A DNA stretch of 64,000 bases from Roseateles noduli (GTDB taxonomy: Bacteria > Pseudomonadota > Gammaproteobacteria > Burkholderiales > Burkholderiaceae_C), in assembly GCA_002205125.1 (NCBI GenBank), contig NIOE01000008.1, positions 124,001-188,000 on the forward strand. The letters are read 5' to 3'. Made by a program: the position numbers and the translations under genes. The notes beneath the pieces were generated by a model. The model searched no databases. It had not been told where the DNA came from and worked only from the letters and a program-made list of their open reading frames with translations. Shown here piece by piece: positions 62,556 to 64,000 of this stretch (position 1 is the stretch's first letter; each line of letters opens with the position of its first letter).

Positions 62556-64000
62556 GCAGCGCGATGAAGCCCCTGCTGGCGGTGATCGCTGCGGCGGCGC
62601 TGGCCGCCTGCTCCACGGCGCCTAAGGGTCCGGACTATCAGGTACCCGCCGAGGCCGTCGTGCTGAAGCCGCGCGCGTCGGCGACCTTCCTCGAACAGCA
62701 ACGTGCCGCAGAGGCCGCGCAGGCCGCGAAGAGCGACGCTGACGCCGTCGCCAAAGGCACGGCCTCGACATCGGCCCCGTTCGATGCCGCGCCGCTGCCG
62801 CCGCACTGGTGGCGGCTGTTCCAGGATCCGAAGTTGGATGGACTGGTCGAGCAGGCGCTCGCGCGCAACACCGACCTGCGCCAGGCCGTCGCGAACCTCG
62901 AACGCGTCCAGGCCCTGGAATCCGAAGTCGCCGGCGGCGAGAAGCCGACCGTCAGCATCAACGGCGGGCCGAGCTACGGACATCCGTCGGGTCTGTCGAT
63001 GCTGAAGAAAGACTACGTGCCGCCGGACACCTACCGGTACAGCGCGGGCGTGGGGCTGTCGTATCAACTCGACCTGTTCGGCCAGATCCGCCGTGCTATC
63101 GAGTCCTCGCATGCAAGCACCGAAGCGGCTTCGGCAGCGCTCGATCTCGTGAAGGTGAATGTGGCCGCCGGCACTGCGCGCGCGTATGCGGAAGCTTGCG
63201 CGACGGGCCAGCGGCTGACGTCCGCGCAGCATTCGGTCGATCTGCAGCAGGAGGCCATCGATGTCACCGAGCGCCTGCAGCGCGCCGGCCGCGTCGGCGA
63301 GATCGACGCGGCGCGCGCGCGCAGTCAGCTTCAGCAACTGCGTGCGGCATTGCCGCCGCTGCTGGCGCAGCGGCAGTCGGCGCTGTATCGCCTCGCGACG
63401 TTGACCGGCGAACTGCCGGAGGACTTCCCGCGCGAGCTGGCCGAATGCCATGTCGCGCCGCAGGTGACGGGCACCATCCCGGTCGGCGACGGCGCCGCGT
63501 TGCTGCGCCGCCGCCCCGACATCCGTCAGGCCGAGCGCGAGCTGCACGCCGCGACGGCGCGCATCGGCGTCGCGATCGCGGACCGGTATCCGAAGATCAG
63601 TCTCGGCCTGTCGGCCGGCTCGGCGGGCACGCTCGCGGGGTTCGGCAAGAGCGACACGCTGAGCTGGAGCCTGGGGCCGCTGATCTCGTGGACGCTGCCG
63701 AACAACGGCGTCGCCGACGCGCGCATTGCGCAGGCTGAAGCCGGCACGCGGCAGGCCGCCGCCCGCTTTGACGGCACCGTGCTGAACGCGCTGCGCGAGA
63801 CCGAGACGGCCCTCAACCAGTACGCGCGCGAGCTGGATCGCCGCGCGGCGCTGCAGGCTTCGCGCGATGAAGCCGCGATCGTCGCCGGGCAGGCGCGAAG
63901 GCTGTATCAAGGCGGCAAGGTCGCTTATCTGGACGCGCTCGATGCCGAACGCGCGCTCGCCGCGAGCGACGCCGCGCTGGCCGCTTCCGAAGCCACGCTG
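62552..64000 (+). CDS. NodT-type outer-membrane efflux channel lipoprotein, partial (3' end beyond right edge)
   Basis: Reading from the ATG at 62552 (ATGA overlap with the adaptor gene) gives an open frame to the window end, about 483 residues so far. The signal ends in the lipobox ALAAC, then KGPDYQVP and the NodT/RND outer-membrane factor opening PHWWRLFQDPKLDGLVEQAL. The repeated coiled-coil halves (NTDLRQAVANLERVQALE and RRPDIRQAERELHAATARI) are typical of TolC-like channels. It completes a tripartite efflux system with the FUSC pump and HlyD adaptor. Only the last part is missing. Confidence 0.9.
   Translation, partial: MSSAMKPLLAVIAAAALAACSTAPKGPDYQVPAEAVVLKPRASATFLEQQRAAEAAQAAKSDADAVAKGTASTSAPFDAAPLPPHWWRLFQDPKLDGLVEQALARNTDLRQAVANLERVQALESEVAGGEKPTVSINGGPSYGHPSGLSMLKKDYVPPDTYRYSAGVGLSYQLDLFGQIRRAIESSHASTEAASAALDLVKVNVAAGTARAYAEACATGQRLTSAQHSVDLQQEAIDVTERLQRAGRVGEIDAARARSQLQQLRAALPPLLAQRQSALYRLATLTGELPEDFPRELAECHVAPQVTGTIPVGDGAALLRRRPDIRQAERELHAATARIGVAIADRYPKISLGLSAGSAGTLAGFGKSDTLSWSLGPLISWTLPNNGVADARIAQAEAGTRQAAARFDGTVLNALRETETALNQYARELDRRAALQASRDEAAIVAGQARRLYQGGKVAYLDALDAERALAASDAALAASEATL

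Overview
The window looks like chromosomal DNA of a high-GC betaproteobacterium of the order Burkholderiales, most like the Roseateles/Mitsuaria/Rubrivivax group. This is judged from protein flavour and gene content (PyrC-type dihydroorotase, GltIJKL, CyoABCD with RegBA, an aromatic-acid efflux set, a polyol ABC operon); no marker gene was available to fix the genus. Coding density is high, genes often overlap by ATGA or GTGA, and no tRNA, rRNA, insertion sequence, prophage or CRISPR array was seen.

Layout. 1-2.0 kb: a truncated FHA-domain membrane protein behind an exported trypsin-like protease. 2.2-6.6 kb: a secreted cyanophycinase divergent from a TonB-dependent receptor. 6.8-16.4 kb: pyrC, the glutamate/aspartate importer gltIJKL, a HypT-like LysR regulator, an Atm1-type ABC exporter, a YciA-like thioesterase and a DctA-type symporter. 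16.5-17.1 kb: a sparse stretch with one small cysteine-containing protein. 17.1-23.6 kb: a D-arabinitol operon (binding protein, two permeases, ATPase, D-arabinitol 4-dehydrogenase, AraC regulator). 23.6-32.5 kb (minus strand): a fatty-acid beta-oxidation block headed by a TetR regulator with a perfect palindromic operator candidate: acyl-CoA dehydrogenase, DUF2147 protein, HAD/ECH fusion, thiolase, hydrolase and an enoyl-CoA isomerase/hydratase.

32.7-44.0 kb (plus strand) is the most unusual block: a complete chemosensory system (CheW, CheR-TPR, CheW, CHASE3 receptor, CheA-REC, CheB). It is gene-coupled not to a flagellar CheY or to a WspR cyclase but to a 996-residue histidine kinase with five receiver domains, and then to a receiver protein with an unrecognised C-terminal domain. 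It resembles the Wsp/alternative-function class, but the output side is different.

44.2-49.8 kb: an HNH nuclease gene, a Tat-exported PaoABC-type molybdenum aldehyde oxidase with a divergent HxlR regulator, and a glycine-zipper lipoprotein. 49.9-56.9 kb (minus strand): cyoABCD ubiquinol oxidase, a SURF1 assembly factor and a RegB/RegA redox two-component pair in one run, so a redox-sensing pair sits with the terminal oxidase it may control. 57.1-64 kb (plus strand): an MFS transporter, then a MarR-controlled efflux set (FUSC pump, DUF1656 protein, HlyD adaptor, NodT-type outer-membrane factor) that runs off the right edge.
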